From positions 372,001 through 436,000 of the forward strand of contig JAZGTN010000228.1 of assembly GCA_037783415.1 (NCBI GenBank): a DNA stretch of 64,000 bases, read 5' to 3'. The notes beneath the pieces are model-generated. The model ran no database searches and was not told where the DNA came from. It was given only the letters and a program-made list of their open reading frames with translations. Below, one piece after another: positions 10,163-19,530 of this stretch. Numbering within the stretch: position 1 is the stretch's first letter; each line of letters begins with the position of its first letter. Made by a program: the position numbers and the translations under genes. Origin of the DNA: Leptasterias polaris (taxonomy: Eukaryota; Echinodermata; Asteroidea; Forcipulatida; Asteriidae).

Positions 10163-10249
10163 TGGCTTCCTTTACTTATCAGAATTTCCAGCTCACTTAA
10201 CTCATTCAAGAAACTTCTAAAAGCCCACCTGTTCCTGCTGGCTTACTAA
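10163..10249 (+). pseudogene. LINE reverse-transcriptase protein, C-terminal scrap
   Basis: The plus frame reads WLPLLIRISSS then LNSFKKLLKAHLFLLAY and a stop at 10247-10249. The W(N)SLP..IR...SL.SFK..LK.HLF..AY pattern is the C-terminus of L2/CR1-type LINE ORF2. The following 60 bp include GGCGCTTTG and then a GATC/TTTTGA repeat, consistent with a LINE 3' tail. The element is heavily 5'-truncated. Confidence 0.7.
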
Positions 10250-10305
10250 CCATTCAAGTGTGCCTTAGGGCAAACTTTTGATTTTGGCGCTTTGCAAATG
10301 ACTTT

Positions 10306-10380
10306 TGATCGATCGATCGATCGATCGATGATTTGATTTTGATTTTGATTTTGATTTTGATTTTTGATTTTTGATTTTGG
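10306..10380. repeat. (GATC)n and (TTTTGA)n microsatellites
   Basis: Six to seven GATC units are followed by TTTTGA/TTTTTGA units. They directly follow the LINE tail at 10163-10305 and may be its 3' simple repeat. Confidence 0.9.
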
Positions 10381-10384
10381 ATTC

Positions 10385-10650
10385 GATTTTGTTTCCTCAA
10401 AATATTATTTAATTCAATGAAAATAATTGTCTCACAAAATATAATGTTTATTTTTGTGAACGCAGTGTGTTTTTCTGGGTAACGAAAAAAAAATCTTCTA
10501 GAAATTAGGTTCTCGTTCCCTTGAACACGCTTTCTTTCCCCCGAACTACAATTAAGTTCCCCAGAAATACGCTTTCGTTCCCTCAAGATACGCATTCGTT
10601 TCCTCGAAATATGGTTTTGTTCGCAAGAAATATACTTTCAAAATAATAAT
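10385..10650 (+). repeat. Degenerate ~25 bp minisatellite (TTTCGTTCCC type)
   Basis: Irregular copies of a unit like TACGCTTTCGTTCCCTCAAGA recur every 24-29 bp, with CGTTCCC, CTTTCTTTCCC and CGTTTCCTC variants. A second short cluster of the same unit is at 13450-13562. Confidence 0.65.
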
Positions 10651-10660
10651 AAACCACAAG

Positions 10661-10779
10661 GGAAACTTTTTTTTTTTTTCTTGGGGGGGTTGAACGAAGA
10701 CAAATTGACTAGAGCGGGATTTGAACCAACGACCTCCGGTTTAACGTTCCGGCGCTCTACCAACTGAGCTATCTAGTCC
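10661..10779 (-). mobile_element. tRNA-like SINE head (Asn-GTT-like) with A-rich tail
   Basis: On the minus strand 10779-10706 folds as a tRNA: acceptor GGACTAG pairs with CTAGTC, the D arm is AGCTCAGTTGGTAGAGC, and the T arm contains GGTTCAAATCC. The anticodon loop reads ACGTTAA, giving anticodon GTT, but position 33 is C instead of the near-universal U and the last stem pair is A-A. A spacer and an A-rich run follow (poly-T at 10661-10680 on the plus strand). The loop defect and tail favour a SINE over a working tRNA-Asn gene. Confidence 0.65.
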
Positions 10780-10800
10780 TATGTTGGCGGTTTCCATAAC

Positions 10801-10831
10801 GAGGAGGAGGAGGAGGAGGAGGAGGAGGAGG
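10801..10831. repeat. (GGA)n microsatellite
   Basis: About ten GAG/GGA units just upstream (minus strand) of the tRNA-like SINE. Confidence 0.95.
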
Positions 10832-10964
10832 ACAAGCAGTGAGTAGTAGAGAACATGTTAACCTTGTTAAAAAGGGTCGAAAGTTTGCCAAGCACAGTAT
10901 CTTGGACTAGATACTAATTGTTTCAGTTCGGCAGAGTCCAATAGAACACCGAACGATGATGCCT

Positions 10965-11135
10965 CTCTGTCGGACTGATTGTCATTTGAATATTGAAGTC
11001 ACCGGCCAAAAAAAAAATATGATGAGGGCCACAGGTTACATTTTCTAGTAAAGTAGAGAACTCTTGCAATAGGAGCGGATATGTGGATTTCTTATCAAAT
11101 GGCATATGGGGTCTACCAACAGTCGCAAGGGGGGC
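10965..11135 (-). pseudogene. LINE endonuclease fragment
   Basis: The minus frame reads TVGRPHMPFDKKSTYPLL, then LQEFSTLLENV, then FLAGDFNIQM. The RPP/RPH segment, the EF..LL helix and the strand ending GDFN are the middle part of an APE-type LINE endonuclease, GDFN carrying catalytic Asp and Asn. The frame lacks both the N-terminal and SDH parts. It is an isolated remnant and need not belong to the RT fragment at 12.7-13.3 kb. Confidence 0.7.
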
Positions 11136-11189
11136 ATTCAGACTTGTAGATAAAGATAAATCGATGTAAATGAGGAAAACCAAGTAGTG

Positions 11190-11928
11190 TCAATTAACCT
11201 CAAGTGCATGATGCCATGGCTGACTTATTGAGTAAAAGCTTTTAATTAAAAAGTAGGTACTCCGCCATATTTTTATTGTTGTTTATTTAAAAAGTTCCAT
11301 ATTTCCCAACTATACCTTCCAAATAACATGCCAACTGTCTTATTAAAATCGGAGTTGTTTTTCACTTACAAAATATCCACCAAGTACCAGCTTTTCCGGT
11401 TTTAACCTAGGAATTGTACAGCAAATACTTAGCCTTGGACCTAATTACCACTACTACAGGTGAAGTGAACCATGTTGTATAATCTATAAATAGAGACAAA
11501 TGTGGGCTAATTTCAAAGGCAATTTTGCTATATTTTATTTTATTTAGCCACAAGGGTTTATATCTAATGGTTTGAGCGATTTAAAAGCAATTGTGTTCTC
11601 AAAAAAAAAATGATTACGCGCTAATATCAATACTCCTTTTGAGACACACTAAAACACCCCCACCAGTTCTGTTTGTATGATGGATATGGAGAAATTGGAA
11701 TTCACCACGCAACCAAGTCGCAGTGATTGTACAAAAATGTCGATACCATGATCTATCATCAATTCACCGAACATTGCTGTCTTTTGTTTGATAGAGCGAG
11801 CATTTCAATGGGCAACATTTGTGGTTCCGACGCGGGGTTGGGAACAGGGAATGGGCACAAGGTGTGATGATTGGTAACACTTTGATCAGTCTTCCATATA
11901 GATCGATTGCAGGTGTATAACTAACGAA
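11190..11928. other. No gene recognised
   Basis: AT-rich DNA without supported exons, repeats or hairpins that I could identify. Confidence 0.4.
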
Positions 11929-12174
11929 TCAGTCTTGGCCGGATATATAAATAGCTGGATATATAATTCCCCTTATACGAGTGGGTTTTTCAACACTTAT
12001 GCCAAGTTGTCTTAATTTATGATAGACAGTTAGTGGAACTGTGCTTTTTATTCTGCGGAGGCTGTGTAGTTCATTGGCGTTGTACAGTAGCAGGGTCATC
12101 AATACGAAAAATGTCAGTAACAAAAGAGCGGAGCTGTGTGGTCTGGAAATCCTCATATCAAAGAATGGACGCAC
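11929..12174 (-). CDS. Possible first exon of a type II membrane protein (unassigned)
   Basis: The minus frame gives a short basic N-terminus (MRISRPHSS from the second Met), a single hydrophobic span LLLLTFFVLMTLLLY, then a stem-like polar region LRRIKSTVPLTVYHKLRQLG. A short cytosolic tail, one signal anchor and a stem is how Golgi glycosyltransferases and sulfotransferases begin. No catalytic domain is seen in the window, and no clear donor site was fixed, so this may be chance. The frame is uninterrupted to a stop at 11929-11931. Confidence 0.3.
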   Translation of the reverse strand: MRPFFDMRISRPHSSALLLLTFFVLMTLLLYNANELHSLRRIKSTVPLTVYHKLRQLGISVEKPTRIRGIIYPAIYISGQD

Positions 12175-12659
12175 TGAAGCAACAATAGAAATGTTTGCAG
12201 ATCAGAAGGTGGATGGTAGAATGGGAACGCCTTCAAATGTCACCAAAATATTCGATCACAGTAGAAAACTGTCCTGTTGGTTTTTCTGCATTCAAGCAAT
12301 ATAAGAAGGTAAACTTGGAAACTCCTCCTAAAATAAGGTAATTCGAGAGCTTTCGGACGAGTGCAACCTTTACGACGCTACATTGATGACTACAGAGACT
12401 GTCGCAAAACCACTGCGCTTGATTGATTGATTGGTTTCCTTTTTTGACTTTTCAAAACAAATTCTTTATTCATTCACAATTCATACAAAATATACAAATA
12501 CAAAGAAAACTAAAAAAAACTACATTAATAGACTATCAATGTCTGTTACCAAAAAAGTCGGTAGCTAGGATTGAAATTACATCCATACTATTCACATACA
12601 CGATTTCCTTAGACGTACGGCATGACAACATAAACCAAACTATTAATTAGGTAGGTTCA

Positions 12660-13317
12660 CTACATAGTTAACAGAATAAGGTAGTGCACTCGTTGTGGCA
12701 CTCGATGTGATCCAAGCTTTGATAATTTCTGCTGGCAAAGCGAGTAGGCTGGTATGGTATTTCGTTTCAAGATTGGTGTATAATAGTTGAAAGTCCTGAC
12801 CCAGATTACGATACATATGACAATAGTGAATAAGAAAAAAGGCAGGGTGCTTGCTTTAACATAACAGACGCTGGGGTAAAGACATTCTTTGTGTCAGAAC
12901 ACGGGATTTAAGACAGACAATACCGAGTCTTCATTTTCCTGGGAAATGCAACTGCACTTTTCTATTTAGCAAAATACGTTTTTGAGATTTCACACAATTT
13001 ATGAGAGTTTCCTGGTGTTCATCTACAACTTGTTCCGGCAGAGGGAGAACAGCGTGGAAATGCAACAATTTAGATGCAGCTATCTGGTTGGCTATAATAA
13101 TTTTGCCTTTGAAAGACATGGTCCTTGCTAGACCACTCCACCTCGAAAGGGCATTATGAGGTTTTATTCTGCACAATTTCAATTGTTTTTGTTTGGATGT
13201 TTCTGTGTTACCAACTTGAACTCCAATAAATTTAACAGCTCTCTTTTTTCCAGAGAAAACTGAATGTATGGTCATGTCTGTCAATCTATGTTCCGACCCT
13301 AAACCATGTACATTCAT
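12660..13317 (-). pseudogene. LINE reverse-transcriptase thumb region (L1/Tx1-like), broken
   Basis: The minus frame 13317-12931 reads FIGVQVGNTETSKQ, then SRWSGLARTMSFKGKIII, then ANQIAASKLLHFHAVLPLPE. Strand FIGV, then W..L..T.SFKGK..I.NQ..ASKLLH...LP.P is the RT thumb of L1/Tx1-like LINEs. After a frameshift near 12935 the reading continues as LGIVCLKSRVLTQRMSLPQR with a later in-frame stop, and similarity persists to about 12660. Both 5' and 3' parts are missing. Confidence 0.75.
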
Positions 13318-13449
13318 CTTAAGACATGCAGATAACGTCCTGCTGTAATGGTGTAAATGTCATTCAAAACTTAACATTCATGGTTGGATGAAATACAAAT
13401 TGTGACGTGATCTGCATAGGCAGAAACATTCAGGACCCTATCAGAACCT

Positions 13450-13562
13450 GAAAACAGTTTTGTTTCCTTCAGATATGCTTTCGTTTTCGCAAGGTATACA
13501 CTTTTGTTCCCGATTTATGGTTTCTTTACCTCAATGTACGCTTTCGTTCCCTTTCCGTACTC
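13450..13562 (+). repeat. Second cluster of the TTTCGTTCCC minisatellite
   Basis: Units such as TATGCTTTCGTTTTCGCAAG, ACACTTTTGTTCCC and TACGCTTTCGTTCCC match the minisatellite at 10385-10650, about 3 kb away. Confidence 0.6.
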
Positions 13563-14929
13563 AAAGTAAAACCTGGTAGTCGCAACGACCGTCGCGTAGG
13601 GATGATGGAGGGTTACGATTGGCAATGCAAAATTAGTAGGTCATTACTGGTACATATGCTTATTGATTATTCCTCGTGTTTTGGGGACGTCTTTTGATGT
13701 CGAAAGAACACAAATGATGCGTGCATTATGTCGATTTTAAATACACGCCTTTAGGCTGGATGGATATGTAGACTGGATCCCCATGCCTCGCCACAGTAAT
13801 AACATTTACATAAATAGAGCACTAGTCTTCTTTCAATAATTATAGCGCAGCAATATCCCATGAATTTGACACTTGCAACGGCTGGTAAAGCGTATACGCT
13901 GACCTTTGACCGTTTTTGTTTTTCTTTTTCTGTTTTCTAAAATTTCTCGTTAAGTACGTGAATTTTTTTTTTAATACAAATGTATTAATTTATTATTTAT
14001 CTAAACATGAAACTCGATGATTCTACATCATTAATAACCGGTTTGCTCATTTAAAACTATGATGTAAAAAGATAAAATAAAAAACGATTAATACCAGTTT
14101 TCGATATGTTGTTACCGTAAAATCAGAGCCCTCTTTTAGCCTATGTTGTTGTTGAGCCGACAACGGCTGTTTAGGTAGTGCAGCTATTTAAGGCCTATGG
14201 ATTTACATGGAGAGAATATAATTTAGTTGTGCATACTCAAACAACCGTTGTATTTTCTACTTGGCAACAATGATGCATATCGACAACGTTTCTCCTTTCC
14301 AGAGTGTCACTTTACTTTTTCCCTATCAAGTCCAAATTGGTATTGGTGAAATTTAAGTCCCTCGCTCATGGGAGAAGTGGGTAAGCAACACCTTTTCCAA
14401 GTTTCATTTAATTATCCATTAAACAAAAAACGGAATTGGCGGAAAAGGGTGGTTAGTAGTGTATGGTATAATACAGTCTTCATTCTGGTGATGCTAGTTT
14501 TGGCGACGGTCAACAGATATTGAAATCATATCTTCAGTAATTCGTTTTGTAATATTGGCGATTATGTTCACAAAACGGGCCTCGCCAATCAAGACTTATG
14601 GGGGTAATGGTAAGGGAACGAGCTTCAGGCGTGGCAAAATCAAGCTAGCTAAGTTGAGATTTCTCTGTGAGTCCTTGCACTGACGTAACAAATTCCAATA
14701 CTGTATGCCCGATGTGTTTAAGTTCACTTGAGTCGGAAAAACTTACCAGCACTGCTTCCCCAAAAAAAAATCGTCCCGTGCAGCAAAGCACAGAGTGCAA
14801 CGTACATGAAGAGAGCACACATTGCGAGGCCCTGTGCAAAGAAAATGTTTAATAATTCAAATTAATCGATTGCCGCATTTAGACATTTGAGCTGACGTCA
14901 CAACCAAATAACAATTGAGTTTCTCATCC
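13563..14929. other. No gene recognised
   Basis: AT-rich DNA. Open frames near 14645-14852 overlap on both strands and resemble no family I know. No splice-bounded exon could be supported. Confidence 0.4.
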
Positions 14930-15102
14930 TTACACTGATGTGTGTTAAGCATTTTTCCGAGTTCTGTGGTAGAGGCAGTTCGAAATATTGGCAGCGGGTA
15001 CCGCAACAAATTATTATAAAGAAATCCACAGTGATTTGCCTGTTGATTTGTTTTCACAGAACTCGCGAAAGTATACAGTGCTTAACACACATCGGTGTAA
15101 GG
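14930..15102. mobile_element. Small foldback carrying a SINE scrap
   Basis: CCTTACACTGATGTGTGTTA near 14928-14947 is matched in inverse at about 15083-15104, and GAGTTCTGTG at 14959-14968 is matched in inverse at 15054-15063. Between the arms is a copy of the SINE segment GGCAGCGGGTACCGCAACAA (14988-15011). It looks like a foldback element that captured, or was built around, the SINE 3' part. Confidence 0.5.
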
Positions 15103-15109
15103 GTAAAAA

Positions 15110-16225
15110 CCTTACTATTTTCATTATCTCCGATGCAACATAACTTTATTCAGACGGTTACACAGTTAAGTGACAGATCTTACGGTTAAACGTTCACATT
15201 TGTACGGTTCGGATAAACGTTGAAAAATTCACTTAAAAAGTGCCGTGTTATGCTGACCATAATAACTGCGATCACGATTTTCACAGCACAATATATCCCA
15301 TAAAACACACACACATATCATTCCCAATTTACAGACTCGTAGTCTTTGTTATTTCAATACAACTGTGCGTGCAGCAATTTGTGAGAAACATTAAACGCTA
15401 GGGGGCGTTCCACAACAATTCGATTGCGCAACATGCTCGCTTTTGCAGCTGCGCAAAGTCAAAATTCTGCAATAAAGAAGGAAGACACAATGTTTTTGAT
15501 CACATGCTGGTTGTGTAACATGAAATGTTGTTTATGAAACTGCTGTTACACGGGTCATCAACTGTTTCAGAATTACGGTTACACGTTTACAAAAAAATAA
15601 CCGTGAATGCGCAGGCTTATACGTAAGCCTGTGACGGTTACACGGTTAAGTGACAGATCTTACGGTTAAACGTTCACATTTGTACGGTTCGGATAAACGT
15701 TGAAAAATTCACTTGAAAAGTGCTGCGAAATGCTGACCATAATAATTGCCACACACACCTATATCGTTTCCAATACTTTGTGTGCGGCATTAGTTGCAAG
15801 AAACATTGAACGCTAGAGGGCGTTCCACAACAAAGCGATTGCATGGTTACCCGGTAAACCAAACGATAATCTTGTTAAACGTTTAAATGTTTACGTTTAC
15901 GTTTAGATGCTGAGGCTTTGTAAGCCTGCCTGTGACGGTCACACGGTTAACCATCCGATCAACCGGTTAAACATCTACATTATTACGGTTCGGATATGTT
16001 TAAAAATCAGCCTCAAAAAGTGTCGCGAAATTTTGACCATAATAAATGTGAACGGTTACACATGTAACTGACCGTTTCAGAAATGATTACGAGTTTACTA
16101 AAAAATAACCGTAAATGGATGTAAACAAAATGATGTTGTATTTAAATTGTAATTGTAACATTTTTTCTACCCTGAAATGCCAATAGAGTATGTTATATTT
16201 GTTTAGGCTAATTAAACAATAAATT
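15110..16225. repeat. TTACGGTTA-rich repeat, copy A
   Basis: Contains three diverged direct copies of a unit that begins TGTGACGGTTACACGGTTAA (about 15145, 15633 and 15932) and continues with TACGGTTCGGATAAACGTTG and TGACCATAATAA. The same segment recurs at 18160-19530 in the same order, ending in ACCCTGAAATGCCAAT in both. No protein coding is evident. Confidence 0.7.
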
Positions 16226-16356
16226 CATATGGGATACGATTGTATTGTAATTTTGTCTCTTCACACCCCCAAATCCAACACTGACCGTTTAGCCATGGAA
16301 AAACTAATTTCTCTTTACCACACCTTTCCTCAATCAGCTCTTTTTATTGCTTTGCC

Positions 16357-16605
16357 TTAAGTTATTGCAACCGCCATCAAGTTTTGTAACTGATACATCG
16401 CGGTTTCCTGAAGTAATGCCTTTGCACAAGAAACTTTAAACATATCGTTTTCCGGCGAACGGGACCCAAGTGTAGACAAGTTTGCCAGGCCGAAAAAATC
16501 ACCGAGAACGCCGGCGGCGCTCCGATTCTTTACGTCCACGCTGAAATCTGAATCGACGCTGCGCTGATACAAGACAATTTCTTTGTTATTCTTGTGAATG
16601 AACAT
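16357..16605 (-). CDS. Possible terminal coding exon, unknown protein
   Basis: The minus frame reads MFIHKNNKEIVLYQRSVDSD, then FSVDVKNRSAAGVLGDFFG, then NDMFKVSCAKALLQETAMYQ, and ends LMAVAIT-stop. It is more GC-rich and less repetitive than its surroundings, with an amphipathic, protein-like composition over 82 codons. A CACAAG acceptor-like site lies just upstream. I do not recognise the family. It could be the last exon of a gene running in from the right, or a captured exon in a repeat. Confidence 0.35.
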   Translation of the reverse strand: MFIHKNNKEIVLYQRSVDSDFSVDVKNRSAAGVLGDFFGLANLSTLGSRSPENDMFKVSCAKALLQETAMYQLQNLMAVAIT

Positions 16606-16720
16606 AGACTTGTGTCAGTCGGCGACAGGAATGATGACTCTATGTATTTTATTCTAAAAAACGGCAACAACACAAGTCATAAATGGGTTCAGGACTTTAT
16701 CTTGTTTAAGAAATGCCAGA

Positions 16721-16790
16721 AAAAGCACCGTTAAACTCGAATAGCGCCCTAAAAGATTGAGGGCGCAATACGAGTTTAACGGTGCATTTT
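16721..16790. ncRNA. Precursor-like hairpin
   Basis: Arms 16721-16750 and 16760-16790 pair over about 30 bp with two mismatches and one bulge. GCACCGTTAAACTCG is matched by CGAGTTTAACGGTGC, and AGCGCCCT by AGGGCGC. The loop is 9 nt. Size and shape resemble a microRNA or other small-RNA precursor, but a MITE remnant or terminator-like palindrome is equally possible. Confidence 0.3.
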
Positions 16791-16979
16791 TTACTTTTTT
16801 TTTAAAAGGTGAACAATTTATACCTTGTCGTTAATAAACACATATAAAATTCTAGTCAGAGTACCCATGGCGTTCAATTTGCCTGAGAATTTAGATTTTT
16901 TTCTACTGACAATGTTTTAATAAGTTTTGATGCTTTTAAACTGATTGTCTATAAAACCGTTCTTGTTTTAAGAAACATT

Positions 16980-17360
16980 TGTGAATCCAGGACGTTAAAT
17001 TTGAGCTTAATTGAAAAAACTGTGTTTCTTGAAGTCGGATTTGTTTTCACTATCTCCATGTGTTTTGTACACGGGCGAAAATGCACAATAAATGACGTCA
17101 TTGTGACGTCGTTCCACATTTTAGGCCGAAAAGCCAAGAAGTCTAAAACTGAAAAAAGTTTGACGATCAATCGTCTACTTTTTGGGATAGAGTGGTCTAA
17201 AGTCTGGCTAATTAAATATTCACCTCGCTGTAAAGTGGCTAATTAATTAAGAATTTTAAAAATTTTTACATTTGGAGTTTAATTCATGTACTAAGCTTCA
17301 ATTTGATATAATAATCTCACTCTTTCGTATTACGCTCTAGGATATTAGGCTTAAAGAAAA
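16980..17360 (-). repeat. Dispersed satellite-bearing module, copy 2
   Basis: Same block order as 893-1530: a CRE-like palindrome AATGACGTCATTGTGACGTC near 17091, a partial reverse monomer at about 17143-17200, GGCTAATTAAATATTCACC, TAATTAATTAAGAA, then CTAAGCTTCAATTTGATATA near 17292. Confidence 0.7.
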
Positions 17361-17427
17361 AACGTGTACAAATGCTATGGGATTTGAGTGGAAACAAAGA
17401 ATAATAATAAGAAAAACTAGACATTAG

Positions 17428-17466
17428 GTGTTTGTCAACAAACACAGAGCTGTTCCTGTAATTTTC
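17428..17466 (+). repeat. Left 39 bp terminal inverted repeat of the satellite-bearing element
   Basis: Starts with the palindrome GTGTTTGTCAACAAACAC, then AGCTGTTCC, then GTAATTTTC at its end. It matches 49962-50000 in inverse with only two mismatches. Reverse-oriented satellite monomers begin immediately inside it. Confidence 0.85.
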
Positions 17467-17985
17467 AAAGGGTTTATAACTGAACAGATATTGAAAATCG
17501 GGTGTGTAGTTCTTGAGATATGGTCCCACTTTCGGTTGACCAAGAAGTAAAGATCAATATGGGGTCACGGTTACCCAAGGCAAATCTGCAATGCCCCAGG
17601 AGTGTATAACTGAAAACAGTTTGACAATCGGTTGTGTAGTTCTTGAGATATGGTCTTACTTCCGGTTGACCCGGAAGTAAAGGTTTACATGAGGTCACGG
17701 TTATCCAAGGTTGATCTACAATGCCCAAGGAATCTAGAACTGAAAAAAGTGTGAAAAACGGTTAAGTAATTCTTGAGATATGGTCCCACTTTCGGTTTAC
17801 CCGGAAGTAAAGGTCAACATGGGGTCACGGTTACCCAAGGCTAAACTCCAATGCCCAAGGAGTCTATAACTAAAAACAGTTTGAAAAAGGGTTGTGTAGT
17901 TCTTGAGATATGGTCCCACTTCCGGTTGACCCGGAAGTAAAGGTCAACATGGGTTCACGGTTACCCAAGGCTTTTCGAGATACAG
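17467..17985 (-). repeat. Left arm: about four satellite monomers in reverse orientation
   Basis: Four tandem copies of the ~130 bp monomer run opposite to the main array, recognisable by CACTTCCGGTTGACCCGGAA and GGGGTCACGGTTACCCAAGG. Copies differ from each other more than neighbouring units of the main array do, indicating an older block. Confidence 0.9.
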
Positions 17986-17989
17986 TGAT

Positions 17990-18130
17990 CTCAAGATTGG
18001 CTAATTAAATATTCACCTCACTGTAAATGGGCAAATTAATTCAGAATAAAAAAAAAAATTACATTGAGAGTTAAGTTCATGTACTAAGCTTCAATTTGAT
18101 ATAGGATCTAACTCATTTGTACGCTTTAGG
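17990..18130 (-). repeat. Module block following the left arm
   Basis: TTGGCTAATTAAATATTCACC and CTAAGCTTCAATTTGATATA repeat the blocks seen at 17205-17310 and 1030-1510, so the module follows the monomers in each copy. Confidence 0.7.
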
Positions 18131-18159
18131 ATATAAGGTCACATGCAAGGTTGTGTAAA

Positions 18160-19530
18160 CAGGTTTTTTTACTTGAAATTTTGTTTATGAAACTGCTGTT
18201 ACACGGGTCACCAACTGTTTCAGAAACGGTATGTTGACCAAAAATAACCGTGAATGCTCAGCCTTAATACATAAGCCTGTGACGGTTACACGGTTAAGTG
18301 ACAGATCTTACGGTTAAACGTTTACATTTATTTGTACGGTTCGGATAAACGTTGAAAAAATCACTTAAAAAGTGCCGCGTAATGCTGACCATAATAACTG
18401 TGATCACGATTTTCACAGCACAATATCCCATAAAACACACACACATATCATTCCCAATTTACAGACTCATAGTCTTTGTTATTTCATTACATCTGTGCGT
18501 GTAGCAATATTTGTGAGAAACATTGCACGCTAGGGGGCATTGCACAACAATTCGTGAATGCGCAGACTTATACGTAAGCCTGTGACGGTTACACGGTTAA
18601 GTGACAGATCTTACGGTTAAACGTTCACATTTGTGACTGGCTCTATAAAAAGGGCAATTATGTCGCAAAACTAAAAATTACAAGATATATGTTTAGTTAA
18701 ATTAGTCACATTGTAAGCTTCAATTTGGTATATGTCTCACCACTATAGCATTTTGCGTTCTCAAGATATATTGATATTTGCATATTCATATTTTCCAATT
18801 TAACAAAACTGCCTTTAAAGATACAGCCCTTTAAACATAGTAAAGTGAAAAGAAATGACTAAAAAAGTGGACACAAAAACCATTGTTTTGTCATCTTTAC
18901 TCATCAAAATGATTGTTTTTGAAAACAAATTATAATAATACTTATATAATAGAAGTGAAATAACCACAAAAATAAAAGTCACCTATGTGAAGATTTTTCG
19001 ACCTCTCCGCAATAGAATAGCCCCTAATGCCTTATTGCATAGCGCAACATAATACCCCTTTTCATAGAGCGGGTCACATTTGTACTGTTCGGATAAACGT
19101 TGAAAAATTCACTTGAAAAGTGCTGCGAAATGCCGACCATAATAATTGCCAAACACACCTATATCGTTAATCAAACGATAATCCTGTTAAACGTTTAAAT
19201 GTTTACGTTTACATTTAAATGCCGAGGCTTTGTAAGCCTGCCTGTGACGGTCACACGGTTAACCATCCGATCAACCGGTTGAACATCTACATTATTACGG
19301 TTCGGATAAATGTTGAAAAATCATCCTCAAAAAGTGTCGCGAAATTTTGACCATAATAAATGTGAACGGTTACACATGTAACTGACCGTTTCAGAAATGA
19401 ATACGAGTTTACTAAAAAATAACTGTATATGCATGTAAACAAAATGATGTTGTATTTAATTCGTAATCGTAACAATTTTTCTACCCTGAAATGCCAATCG
19501 AGTATGTTATATTTGTTTAGGCTAAAACAG
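18160..19530. repeat. TTACGGTTA-rich repeat, copy B
   Basis: A duplicate of 15110-16225 with the same sub-units at about 18281, 18583 and 19245 and the same closing ACCCTGAAATGCCAAT near 19481. It is interrupted at 18635-19073 by a MITE. It abuts the forward satellite array at 19534. Confidence 0.75.
18635..19073. mobile_element. 439 bp MITE with 10 bp target duplication
   Basis: TCACATTTGT occurs at 18625-18634 and again at 19074-19083, directly flanking the insert. The ends are inverted repeats: GGCTCTATAAAAAGGG at the left is matched by CCGCTCTATGAAAAGGGG read from the right, with ATTATGT shared a little further in. A 9-11 bp duplication with inverted ends points to a Mutator-like non-autonomous transposon. 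The undisturbed copy at about 15680 shows the pre-insertion sequence. Confidence 0.8.

Noticed and set aside
10706..10779. Functional tRNA-Asn gene
   Set aside because: C at position 33, a mismatched anticodon stem pair and an A-rich SINE tail.
15110..19530. Interstitial telomeric repeats (TTACGGTTA words)
   Set aside because: Words are embedded in a long non-tandem unit and are not TTAGGG-type head-to-tail repeats.
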